DNA of 25,724 bases from IMG/VR virus record IMGVR_UViG_3300008120_000741, positions 10,035 through 35,758 of that record. One strand, given 5' to 3'. Under the pieces are notes generated by a model. The model had not been told where the DNA came from and did not search any database. It was given only the letters and a program-made list of their open reading frames with translations. This document shows positions 12,701 through 20,105 of the stretch, one piece after another (positions within the stretch are counted from its first letter, which is position 1; each line of letters starts with the position of its first letter). The DNA comes from a virus. The position numbers were made by a program, and so were the translations under genes.

Positions 12701-15700
12701 ATGGCAATTTATTCTCTCGCAGACCTACGCTCAACCGCCCCGCAGGACCTGCGGGAGTTGCCGGATGACGAGCTTGTACGTGAGTACAGCAAACGCAAGA
12801 ACGTACCGTTCGAAGATGTTGCTGATTATCTGGGGCTAAAGCCCAGAGGCTTCGTCTCGGAGATGGGTAGGCAGTTGGTTGGCGGTTTGCGCGTAGAAGT
12901 GCCCAAGATGATTGGTCAAGGGCAGCAATTTCTCTCCCGCGAACTGCCGTTTCTTACTGAAGCTTTTGAAGCTGGCGCGCAGGCGCAAGCCGCTGCGCAG
13001 CCCGGCGCGATTACTGCCCCCACAGGACTACGCCCCACCCCGTCCGGCGCTGTTGCTGAGACAGGCCGCAGACTACGTGAAGAAGCCACAGCTGCAGAAC
13101 CTAGCTATGTGCCCGATATGCGTGGTCGTGGTTTGGTACAGGAAACTTTGTTGTCTGGTGCTCGTGCGGTTGGGCCTATTGCTGCTACTGTTCCTGCGGC
13201 GATGGCACCCGGTGGTATGCCTATTGCGGCTGGTATGTTGTTCGGCACGTCGCAAGCGCAAGACACCTACGAGAAATTAATCGCCCAAGGTGTGTCCGAA
13301 GAGGAAGCGCGCCAAGCGTCATATCGCACCGGATTGATTCAAGGCGCAGGCGAAGCTGCAGCTACCTATGTGGGCGGCAAATTGTTCAAGCCTGTGCTCG
13401 GTCGTGCAGGTGGCGGCACTACCGCTGGTGTTGCTGCTGAGATGACTGATACTGGCGTTCTGCGCCCCTTTACAAAAGGGTTGGCCACAAATCTGTTGGT
13501 ACAGCCGTCTACCGAGATCGCACAGGATGTAGGCACTTCGTTGGTGGAACGCGCTTATGGCGGCAAAGAAGAGAACTTGTTCGATATTGCCAAACAGTCT
13601 GCCATGGGCGCCACCGGCTTAACACTGCTACTCGGGCCGTTCGCGCTAGGCGCGCATGTGTCTCGATCGAATAACGCATCTGCTCTAAAAACGGCGTTGT
13701 CTGATGACCCATTGGTCCCGCGTGATGTCCGCGCACAAGCTATTGCTGCAGTGAATGTAGAAGCACAGCGCCAAGGTGTCGATCCGCGTGACATTGGTCG
13801 TTGGACACAAGAGCAAATCGCCCTTGAAGACCGCCGCACCGACGCTTTGCGCCGGATGACAGAGGCTGTGCAGGCTTTGGAAGTTGGAGCCGGCATCGAG
13901 CAGCGCATGGGGATCGGCGCTGAACGACTAGATGAAGCATCTTATATCCAGCAGTTCGAGGAAGCGTTCAACGAGCCTAGTGGGCAGTTTACATACGAAA
14001 CCCTAGCTGATGGCTCCCAAGCCCCACGTGAGTTGACGATGGGCGAGATCATGGAACGTCAAGCACGTAGCGTTGACCCCGTTGCAGCCACAGACTTGCT
14101 TGACTCACAACCCAAGACAGCCAAAGAAATTCTGGCAGAAATCCGACAGGCAGCGAACGACCCACTCTCGCCTAGCATCTGGCGCTTTCCTGTTTCTACC
14201 GGGCTGCAAGGCGACCAGCGTGCTCTTTTTGCTGCTGGCCCTGAAGCGCTAGGCCAGCCTCGTCCAGTTATGGGCGGTTTGGCCCCAGCACAACAAGCAG
14301 CGCTGGGTGGTACCCCGCCGCTCTCGCCGGCGCAAATCATGGCCGCGCGCGGCCCCGTCGATCAAACTACCCCCCGCCCTGCGATGGGACTTGGTGCGGC
14401 TCAACAAGCTGCAGCCGCTGGACCAGCAGCTCTGACTTCTGCGGTTACACCTGTTCCTACAACGGCTCCTTCCGGCAGCCCCCCTGCCGTTTCCCCCGCA
14501 GCTCCGGCTGCTGGGGGTCTTTTACAACCAGCCGCTGCCCCCAAGGGCAAAGCAAAAAAGGCCGCGCCAGCCAAAGTTGCGCTGCCGGCAAAGACGCCCA
14601 TCGCTCGTTCGATTGAACAGGCTATGGAAGAAGAACTTGAACTGGCTGATCGCGAGTCTGACACCGCGCGTATTACCGGCATCCTGAATGAAGTCAACAA
14701 GGAAAAGCTGGGCGCAGAAGTTCAGGGCGCTAAGCAGATCAAAGCTCCGGGGCGCGTCTCGCTGTCACAGCGTTCGCTATTGGGCATTCGTGATGCCATC
14801 TTCCGCAAGTCTGGCAAAGTAGCTAAAGCGTTCGGTCGCAAAGAGCAGCGCGTCGTTGATGCCGTTAGCGAGTTTAGCAATGCCTACGACGCCTATCTTA
14901 ACTACAGCGCTAATATTGCTCGTGAAGTAAAGAAAAACATCCAAGCGAAAGCCGACGAGCGTATCGCCAAGATGGAAGAATTGGCCAAGAATGTGCAGAA
15001 CGCTTTGTTCCGGTTGGGCGAATCGGTAGACAACAACGCCAAGAACGTAGAAGCGATTGTCCGCGTGGTGAAAGACGCTGCACAACGCAAACTGGCAACT
15101 CCCGGCAAAACCAAGGCAGAGACACTTGCTGCGGTCAAGTCGTTGGATACTGCATTGTCGTCCGGCTGGGCTGCAGCGAAGCGCGAGTCGTTCATGAAGG
15201 AACTGCCTGACATGGCTGATGTCAGCAGCCAGCAGATTCGCCCATCGTCTGAGATGCAAGAAAAGACCAAGGGCAAAGCAGTATCCGCGCTGGAAAACGC
15301 GGCCAAGAACGGCTACGTTAACCCACAAGGCAAAGGTGAGAAGTACACTGGTCTGCCCGGCGTGCTGCAGTATCTGCGCTTTAACACTACGCCCATGGGT
15401 CGAGTCCTTGCCCGTGCGCTGCGTGACGCACTGGTTGAGTCCAGCAATCCTGCAAAGATTGCATTCGTTGACAAGACCGGCTCCCGCTACGATCCCAAAA
15501 CCAACACGGTCTACATCAACCGCGAAGAGCAGTCGGCTGAGGTCGTTCTGCACGAGGCTTTCCACGCCGCGCTGCAGTGGTATGTATACCAGAACCCTAA
15601 AGCTCCAGCTGTCGCACAGCTGCAGAAGTCGCTTGACCGCGCGCTGAAAGCTGAGGGTCTGGAAGGCAAGGCTCTGGAAGTTCAGCAGATTCTGCAAAAG

Positions 15701-18661
15701 CTTGTTGACCAGAAACGTGGCATGGACGCTGTGCTGGAGTTGGTGTCTTACACCGCTACCCTAAACGAGTTCCGCCGCGCCATGCAGGAGATCAAGACTG
15801 GCGACGCGCCGAAGTCGTTCCTTGACTCGATTCGTTCTGTCTGGGCGATGTACAAAGCCATCGTGCGCCGCATGTTGGGTGTTGGCGAGAATGTCGCCAG
15901 CGATGTGTTGTCAGCGTCTATGGATTTGTTGGAGCAGTCCACCAAGGCGCAAATTCCTGAGCAGCTAAGCGGCAAAGCCCTGCAGGCAGCGGTGCAGTCG
16001 AACAAAGCTACGCAGACAGCATCTGGTATTACGCTGCAGGATTATCGTGGGTACACAAAACGAGTTGCGCCGGCAGCAATCAGCACCAAGGCTTTCTTTG
16101 ATGCGGTGAACTGGAATGACAATGTATCTAAGAACTTCCAAAAAGTAACTGGTAAGATGGCTGAGGCTATCCGCAAAGACTTTCCTGCGCTTGAGCGGTT
16201 TTTGATTTATATCAACTCTACGTTCAGTGCTGGTGAGACTACCAAAGAAGAGATCGAGAACTTCAAGGTCAACAAGAGCGTTGGTTATCAGCAGATGGAG
16301 CGGTTGGCGAACTTTGTACTGAACCGCCCAGCTGACCAAGTGCGTGCGCTGTTCGATTACATGGACGGCAACAAGAAAGCATTGGATGGTATGGCAGACA
16401 AAGGCATCATGGCCCGCACAGCGGACAACGTCATGGATTGGTTCAAGACCTACGTTGCTGACCTACCTGCTGCCGAGCGTTCGTTCTTTGAGAACAGAAA
16501 GTTTTCCGAGTCGCTGCTATATGCGTCGAAGAGCGCGCAGGTTGCTAGTTCCACGTTCGGTGCCCGCAAGCTCTCTAGCGTCCTTGGTCTAAAGCACAAA
16601 GGCGAATTGAATCTCGAAGGTTCGATGGATTGGATCGCTAAAGACGAGGCTGGCAACCCAGAACTGACTGGTCGTTTCTACCAAGTCTTTAAGAGCGATG
16701 GTTTAAAGCCCGATATGGGCCCTGAGCACGCTGGCTTTATGTCGATCTCCGAGTTCGAGAAACGTGGTCGCCGTGCGCCTGATGGCTTCAAAGTAGACGC
16801 TACTCGTCAGTGGTGGCTATCTCAGTACGACCCAGATAAAGGCTACAAGTTCTCTTCCAGTATGACAGCCAAACAGGCGCTTGAAGAGAACAAGATTGAT
16901 GAACTGGCAAATGCTATGCGCAACACCATGGCTGCATTAGCTAACAACTATGCCAGCCGTCAGTTTTCTAAAGCCATTGCAGCCGACGACACCATAGCAT
17001 TCAATAGCTTGGAAGACGTGCAGAAGTTTACTGGCCGCGTAATTGACGAGTCTCTGGTGCTGGATGTCGGCCAAGAAGAGTCCAAGTCTCCACAGATTCG
17101 CGGTATGTACCGCCGCTCTGGCACTTGGGTGAAGCTGCCCAACTCTACTGCATATGGCGATCTGGCGAACAAATACATTCCCGGTCCTGTGTGGAGTGCC
17201 ATGATCGACATGTCGGATCGTCGTCCGCTGGTTGACCTGAAGGCATACAACACTGGTATGCGCTGGTTCAAGAAGTCCAAGACGGTCTACAACCCCGGCA
17301 CTCATGTAACGAACGTCGCGTCGAATATTACGCTGGCCATGATGCACGACATTCCCATGGCTACGCTGGGCAACGCTGCGCGCATCTTCGCGCTATATGA
17401 AGTCAATCCCAAAGCACTGTCTAGTAAAGAACTGGACATGATGTCTGCGTTCATGAACTCGGGCGCTATGCTAGGTGACTTCTCAAGTTCTGAGGTTAAG
17501 CAAGCTCTATACGACGCTTGGAAAACCAACATGGACACTGGTAATGACAACTCTTTGATGAAGCGCCTTGCTGCGTTTACCAACTACGAGAAGTCGAAAA
17601 CCCAGAAAGCTGTGCAACTGGCTACGAAGATCGGCAAGAAAGCAGATCATTACGCCACCGAGTTGTATGCTGCTGAAGATAACGTCTTCCGACTCGCGGC
17701 GTTTCTTACCAAAGCAGGTGACTTGCAGATGCAGGAAAAGACTGCCACAGCAACGCCCGAGCAACTGCGTGTCGCAGGTGACTTTGCCCGCAAAGCGTTT
17801 TTGGACTACGACATTGACTCCAAAGCTGTTCGGGTTCTGCGACAGTCATTTATTCCGTTTATCTCGTGGGGTTACGCTATCGCCCCAGTGTTAGGCCGTA
17901 TTGCTTTGCACCAGCCATGGAAGATCGCCAACATCATGATGGCGTATTACCTGCTGGAAACTGCTATGGCTTCGATGGGTGATGGCGATGACGATGAACT
18001 TCGCAAAGCTGGTCCTGAGTACATGCGTGAGCGTACGCCCTTCGGTCCTCATATGTTCATTCGTATCCCATTTATGGGCGACGCCGAGAATCCGGTGTAC
18101 TACAAGCTGGGTGACTATGTACCGTTTGCGTCTATAACCAAAGGATTGCCTAATGGTTTGTTCGGACAGTCGTGGATTCCCAGCGTAATTACACCTAGCG
18201 GCCCGATCGTCTCTGCAATATCAGGACTGTTGCTAGGCGTCGATCCTTATAGTGGCAAAGATATACACAAGCCTACGGACTCTGAGTGGGACAAGTTGTT
18301 CAATTCGGCGAAGTTTGCTTACGACACCGCTATGCCACCAGCCGTATCCAGTGCAAATATTAAAAAAGTTAAAGACATCATTGATGAGAAAGAAGGCATA
18401 ACCGGGGCCAAGCCTAGCAGCATGGTGTTTGCCCGTATGATGGGTTTGAAGCTGTACGACTACAACGTCGATGAGTCGTTGGCTATTCAAGACAAGGTTG
18501 TCAAAGGTATTGAACGCGATTTCAAAGCGGCTATGAAAAAAGCTAAGCAGGACGAGTACCGCAAGGGCTATCCTGATTATGAAGCGCTAGATGCGGAGTT
18601 GGACAAACTTCAAGAGCGTATGGATAAACGAATCGCGGAAGTTCGCGGAGAGGAAGAGTAA
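12701..18661 (+). CDS. Giant internal virion protein with HEAFH metallopeptidase-like motif and polyvalent-protein-like C-terminus
   Basis: This 1986-residue protein is the largest gene of the window. Visible regions: small-residue hydrophobic segments at about 150-180 and 300-320, able to insert in membrane; a proline and alanine-rich linker at about 515-640 with basic patches (PKGKAKKAAPAK); a helical charged region at 640-870; a zincin-like motif VVLHEAFHAALQW with His951, Glu952 and His955; a long helical region; a conserved-looking block from YNPGTHVTNVASNITLAM (residue 1530) to FIPFISWGYAIAPVLGR (1717) and a hydrophobic stretch to about 1765; then a lysine/glutamate-rich end. The late block resembles domains of large polyvalent phage proteins (from memory). 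Size and position match the giant ejection protein of T7-like phages (gp16), which crosses the cell envelope. The protease activity is inferred from the motif alone. Confidence 0.7.
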   Translation: MAIYSLADLRSTAPQDLRELPDDELVREYSKRKNVPFEDVADYLGLKPRGFVSEMGRQLVGGLRVEVPKMIGQGQQFLSRELPFLTEAFEAGAQAQAAAQPGAITAPTGLRPTPSGAVAETGRRLREEATAAEPSYVPDMRGRGLVQETLLSGARAVGPIAATVPAAMAPGGMPIAAGMLFGTSQAQDTYEKLIAQGVSEEEARQASYRTGLIQGAGEAAATYVGGKLFKPVLGRAGGGTTAGVAAEMTDTGVLRPFTKGLATNLLVQPSTEIAQDVGTSLVERAYGGKEENLFDIAKQSAMGATGLTLLLGPFALGAHVSRSNNASALKTALSDDPLVPRDVRAQAIAAVNVEAQRQGVDPRDIGRWTQEQIALEDRRTDALRRMTEAVQALEVGAGIEQRMGIGAERLDEASYIQQFEEAFNEPSGQFTYETLADGSQAPRELTMGEIMERQARSVDPVAATDLLDSQPKTAKEILAEIRQAANDPLSPSIWRFPVSTGLQGDQRALFAAGPEALGQPRPVMGGLAPAQQAALGGTPPLSPAQIMAARGPVDQTTPRPAMGLGAAQQAAAAGPAALTSAVTPVPTTAPSGSPPAVSPAAPAAGGLLQPAAAPKGKAKKAAPAKVALPAKTPIARSIEQAMEEELELADRESDTARITGILNEVNKEKLGAEVQGAKQIKAPGRVSLSQRSLLGIRDAIFRKSGKVAKAFGRKEQRVVDAVSEFSNAYDAYLNYSANIAREVKKNIQAKADERIAKMEELAKNVQNALFRLGESVDNNAKNVEAIVRVVKDAAQRKLATPGKTKAETLAAVKSLDTALSSGWAAAKRESFMKELPDMADVSSQQIRPSSEMQEKTKGKAVSALENAAKNGYVNPQGKGEKYTGLPGVLQYLRFNTTPMGRVLARALRDALVESSNPAKIAFVDKTGSRYDPKTNTVYINREEQSAEVVLHEAFHAALQWYVYQNPKAPAVAQLQKSLDRALKAEGLEGKALEVQQILQKLVDQKRGMDAVLELVSYTATLNEFRRAMQEIKTGDAPKSFLDSIRSVWAMYKAIVRRMLGVGENVASDVLSASMDLLEQSTKAQIPEQLSGKALQAAVQSNKATQTASGITLQDYRGYTKRVAPAAISTKAFFDAVNWNDNVSKNFQKVTGKMAEAIRKDFPALERFLIYINSTFSAGETTKEEIENFKVNKSVGYQQMERLANFVLNRPADQVRALFDYMDGNKKALDGMADKGIMARTADNVMDWFKTYVADLPAAERSFFENRKFSESLLYASKSAQVASSTFGARKLSSVLGLKHKGELNLEGSMDWIAKDEAGNPELTGRFYQVFKSDGLKPDMGPEHAGFMSISEFEKRGRRAPDGFKVDATRQWWLSQYDPDKGYKFSSSMTAKQALEENKIDELANAMRNTMAALANNYASRQFSKAIAADDTIAFNSLEDVQKFTGRVIDESLVLDVGQEESKSPQIRGMYRRSGTWVKLPNSTAYGDLANKYIPGPVWSAMIDMSDRRPLVDLKAYNTGMRWFKKSKTVYNPGTHVTNVASNITLAMMHDIPMATLGNAARIFALYEVNPKALSSKELDMMSAFMNSGAMLGDFSSSEVKQALYDAWKTNMDTGNDNSLMKRLAAFTNYEKSKTQKAVQLATKIGKKADHYATELYAAEDNVFRLAAFLTKAGDLQMQEKTATATPEQLRVAGDFARKAFLDYDIDSKAVRVLRQSFIPFISWGYAIAPVLGRIALHQPWKIANIMMAYYLLETAMASMGDGDDDELRKAGPEYMRERTPFGPHMFIRIPFMGDAENPVYYKLGDYVPFASITKGLPNGLFGQSWIPSVITPSGPIVSAISGLLLGVDPYSGKDIHKPTDSEWDKLFNSAKFAYDTAMPPAVSSANIKKVKDIIDEKEGITGAKPSSMVFARMMGLKLYDYNVDESLAIQDKVVKGIERDFKAAMKKAKQDEYRKGYPDYEALDAELDKLQERMDKRIAEVRGEEE

Positions 18662-18818
18662 TGGCTAAGACACCGGCATGGCAGCGCAAGGAAGGCCAGA
18701 ACCCCAACGGCGGTTCTGTGCCCGGATGGAAGGGATGAAGAAGAAACTCACCAGCAAGAAAACGGCTAGTGACCCGAACAGCCGCATCAATAAATCCTTG
18801 AGAGCATGGAAGTGCTAA
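18661..18818 (+). pseudogene. Small basic phage protein gene with out-of-frame internal deletion
   Basis: ATG 18661 overlaps the giant gene's TAA and follows AGGAAG. It reads MAKTPAWQRKEGQNPNGG and then, out of frame, stops at TGA 18736-18738 (25 residues). From 18714 the frame one base back reads FCARMEGMKKKLTS and, from ATG 18735, continues to TAA 18816-18818, ending DPNSRINKSLRAWKC. As I recall the family, one short protein (about 80-100 residues) begins MAKTPAWxRxEGxNPxGG and continues through a FCARM-G-M motif to DPNSRIxKxLRxWxC. The piece between NPNGG and FCARM is missing here, and the frame is lost. Two peptides of 25 and 27 residues (18661-18738 and 18735-18818, linked by ATGA) could still be made. 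The function of the family is unknown. Confidence 0.7.
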
Positions 18819-19445
18819 ATGAGTGTGCTGCGGATTCGCCCTAACCTGATGTTTGTGGGTCAAGTACATGGTAAAGGTGTAGCAGTGCCATTAGAAGTTA
18901 CCGCTGCCATTAACAAGTATGGAGCTTGGTACGAAGGTAACGGCGCTGATCGGGTGCCGGGAATTAAATACCAAGGATCGTGGGATGACGCTCTGGCAAA
19001 AGATGTAGAGGGGTATCCAAAAGAGTTTTTGTTTGTTATTTTTACAAACACCGCAGTAAACAAACAAAAAGAAATGCTGGTAGGGACAGGCACTATTTTT
19101 GATAGGCTGCTTAAGGCGCAGGGGGAGTACGGCTATTTTAAGGAACGCAGGTTTGATGCTGATACGCTAACTGAGTTTTTAAAGGCGATGGGCGGTGCGT
19201 ACCTAAGAAACAGTAAAGCCGAAGCTACTAAAGGGAATGTGGCGGCGTTTATAAATAGCGGCGAAAAAGATATGTGGGAGTCTGGCGTTACACCCGCAAG
19301 GAAGATAGCAGATAAGGCAAATAAATACCGGGACATGTGGTTACTTTCGCAGCCCAGAGGTGTTTATTTTATGGGGTCAGATCACCTGCGGGATTTAAAG
19401 TCGCTGCACGCAGGCAAAAGCTCTGGCATAGGGAAAGTTATGTAA
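18819..19445 (+). CDS. Hypothetical protein (208 aa)
   Basis: ATG 18819 immediately follows the preceding TAA, with GGAAG at about 18808-18812, so it is coupled to the small-protein cluster. The protein is soluble, basic and mixed alpha/beta: strands near LMFVGQVHGKGVAVPL and FLFVIFTNTAV, a helical middle with the YFKERRFDADTLTEFLKAMG segment, and an end of KYRDMWLLSQPRGVYFMGSD and HAGKSSGIGKVM. I do not recognise the family. There is no signal peptide or membrane segment. It is A/T-richer than the giant gene upstream, which may point to separate acquisition. Confidence 0.6.
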   Translation: MSVLRIRPNLMFVGQVHGKGVAVPLEVTAAINKYGAWYEGNGADRVPGIKYQGSWDDALAKDVEGYPKEFLFVIFTNTAVNKQKEMLVGTGTIFDRLLKAQGEYGYFKERRFDADTLTEFLKAMGGAYLRNSKAEATKGNVAAFINSGEKDMWESGVTPARKIADKANKYRDMWLLSQPRGVYFMGSDHLRDLKSLHAGKSSGIGKVM

Positions 19446-19461
19446 ACCGGAAAATGCTGAT

Positions 19462-19623
19462 ATGAAAAAACCTGTATGGGAACAGCCCCGTCCTGATAAA
19501 CTGGGCAAGCCGAAGAAACTATCGGCTTCGCAAAAGACGGCTGCGAAGTCAGCAGCAAAGAAGGCTGGCCGTCCTTACCCCAATCTCGTGGATAACATGA
19601 GAGCAGCTAGGAGAAAGAAATGA
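19462..19623 (+). CDS. Very small basic phage protein (53 aa)
   Basis: ATG 19462 has GGAA at 19449-19452 at suitable spacing. The product MKKPVWEQPRPDKLGKPKKL... is strongly basic and ends with KKAGRPYPNLVDNMRAARRK. The AGRPYPNLVDNM motif recurs, as I recall, in tiny proteins located between structural and replication genes of environmental podoviruses. A DNA- or RNA-binding role would fit the charge but is not shown. Its TGA at 19621 lies within ATGA, which opens the next, shifted micro-frame. Confidence 0.6.
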   Translation: MKKPVWEQPRPDKLGKPKKLSASQKTAAKSAAKKAGRPYPNLVDNMRAARRKK

Positions 19624-19686
19624 GAGAAAGGCGAGTCGAAGAAATTCGAGATGATGGAAAAGAAGATGATGAAAGGTAAGAAGTAA
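19620..19686 (+). pseudogene. Remnant or frameshifted micro-gene (KGESKKFE family)
   Basis: From 19627 the frame reads KGESKKFEMMEKKMMKGKK to TAA 19684-19686. This lysine/methionine pattern is typical of the tiny proteins found in this part of related phages. The only nearby start, ATG 19620, is one base out of register, so it yields an unrelated 19-residue peptide ending at TAA 19677-19679. Removing one base from AGAG at 19623-19626 would give a clean 21-residue protein. Read-through of the preceding TGA would also reach this frame. It may be a sequencing or assembly error, or a true lesion. Confidence 0.4.
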
Positions 19687-19844
19687 TGCCTACCAAGTCA
19701 GCCAAGCAAGAGAAGTTCATGCAGGCTGTTGCGCATAGCCCGGCCTTCGCTAAGAAGGTCGGCGTGCCTATGTCTGTAGGTAAAGAGATGACTGGCAAGG
19801 GTAAGGCAAAGCCTATGAAAACCCCCGCCACTCGCCGTAAATGA
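19686..19844 (+). CDS. Very small basic protein, DUF3008-like
   Basis: This 52-residue protein starts at ATG 19686, sharing one base with the preceding TAA, with AAAGG about ten bases before. It begins MPTKSAKQEKFMQAVAHSPA, which has the (M)PxKSxxQxxFMxAVA signature of small DUF3008-type proteins found in phages and bacteria. The rest is basic with GKEMTGKGKAKPMK. The function is unknown. It is the last plus-strand gene: its TGA (19842-19844) directly abuts the TAA of the minus-strand HNH gene. Confidence 0.65.
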   Translation: MPTKSAKQEKFMQAVAHSPAFAKKVGVPMSVGKEMTGKGKAKPMKTPATRRK

Positions 19845-20096
19845 TTACTTCATACCTGCGCGTTTAGTACGAGGAAACGATCGGTTCGCCGACTTAGGTA
19901 CTGCGCGCAGGTTCCCTGTTCCATTCCCACCGCCTTTGGCGATGGGCGTCTTGTGATCCACATCCTTCCCGTCGCCCTTTGATACCGCGCCCTTCTTTTC
20001 CATCTCCCGACGTGCGGCGTTGCGTTTCGCGCGATTCGCTATTTGTTCGGGCTTTCCTTGATATCGATCATATTCCTGTCGGAAGTTACGTGGCAT
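19845..20096 (-). CDS. Small HNH nuclease-like protein
   Basis: This 83-residue protein has its start codon at 20094-20096 behind AGGAGC on the minus strand. It begins MPRNFRQEYDRYQGKPEQ, then a basic helix, then the HNH core: DVDHKTPIAKGG (Asp47-His48), GTGNLRAV (Asn62) and SANRSF (Asn71). Proteins of this size and motif are frequent in phages of aquatic bacteria. They may act as structure-specific nucleases near replication or packaging genes. The zinc-binding cysteines of some HNH families are absent. It lies nine bases after the primase gene, last in the minus-strand operon. Confidence 0.75.
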   Translation of the reverse strand: MPRNFRQEYDRYQGKPEQIANRAKRNAARREMEKKGAVSKGDGKDVDHKTPIAKGGGNGTGNLRAVPKSANRSFPRTKRAGMK

Positions 20097-20105
20097 GGGT
20101 AGCTC

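Noticed and set aside
14777-15697. 306-codon minus-strand frame inside the giant protein gene
   Set aside because: It lies wholly opposite a well-supported coding sequence, has an unconvincing composition with many Cys/His/Arg/Leu codons, and no ribosome binding site pattern or operon context.
12701-18661. Tape-measure protein of a long-tailed phage
   Set aside because: The protein has a metallopeptidase-like motif, Pro/Ala linker and polyvalent-like block rather than uniform coiled-coil repeats, and follows the fibre and S74 genes instead of preceding tail-tip genes.
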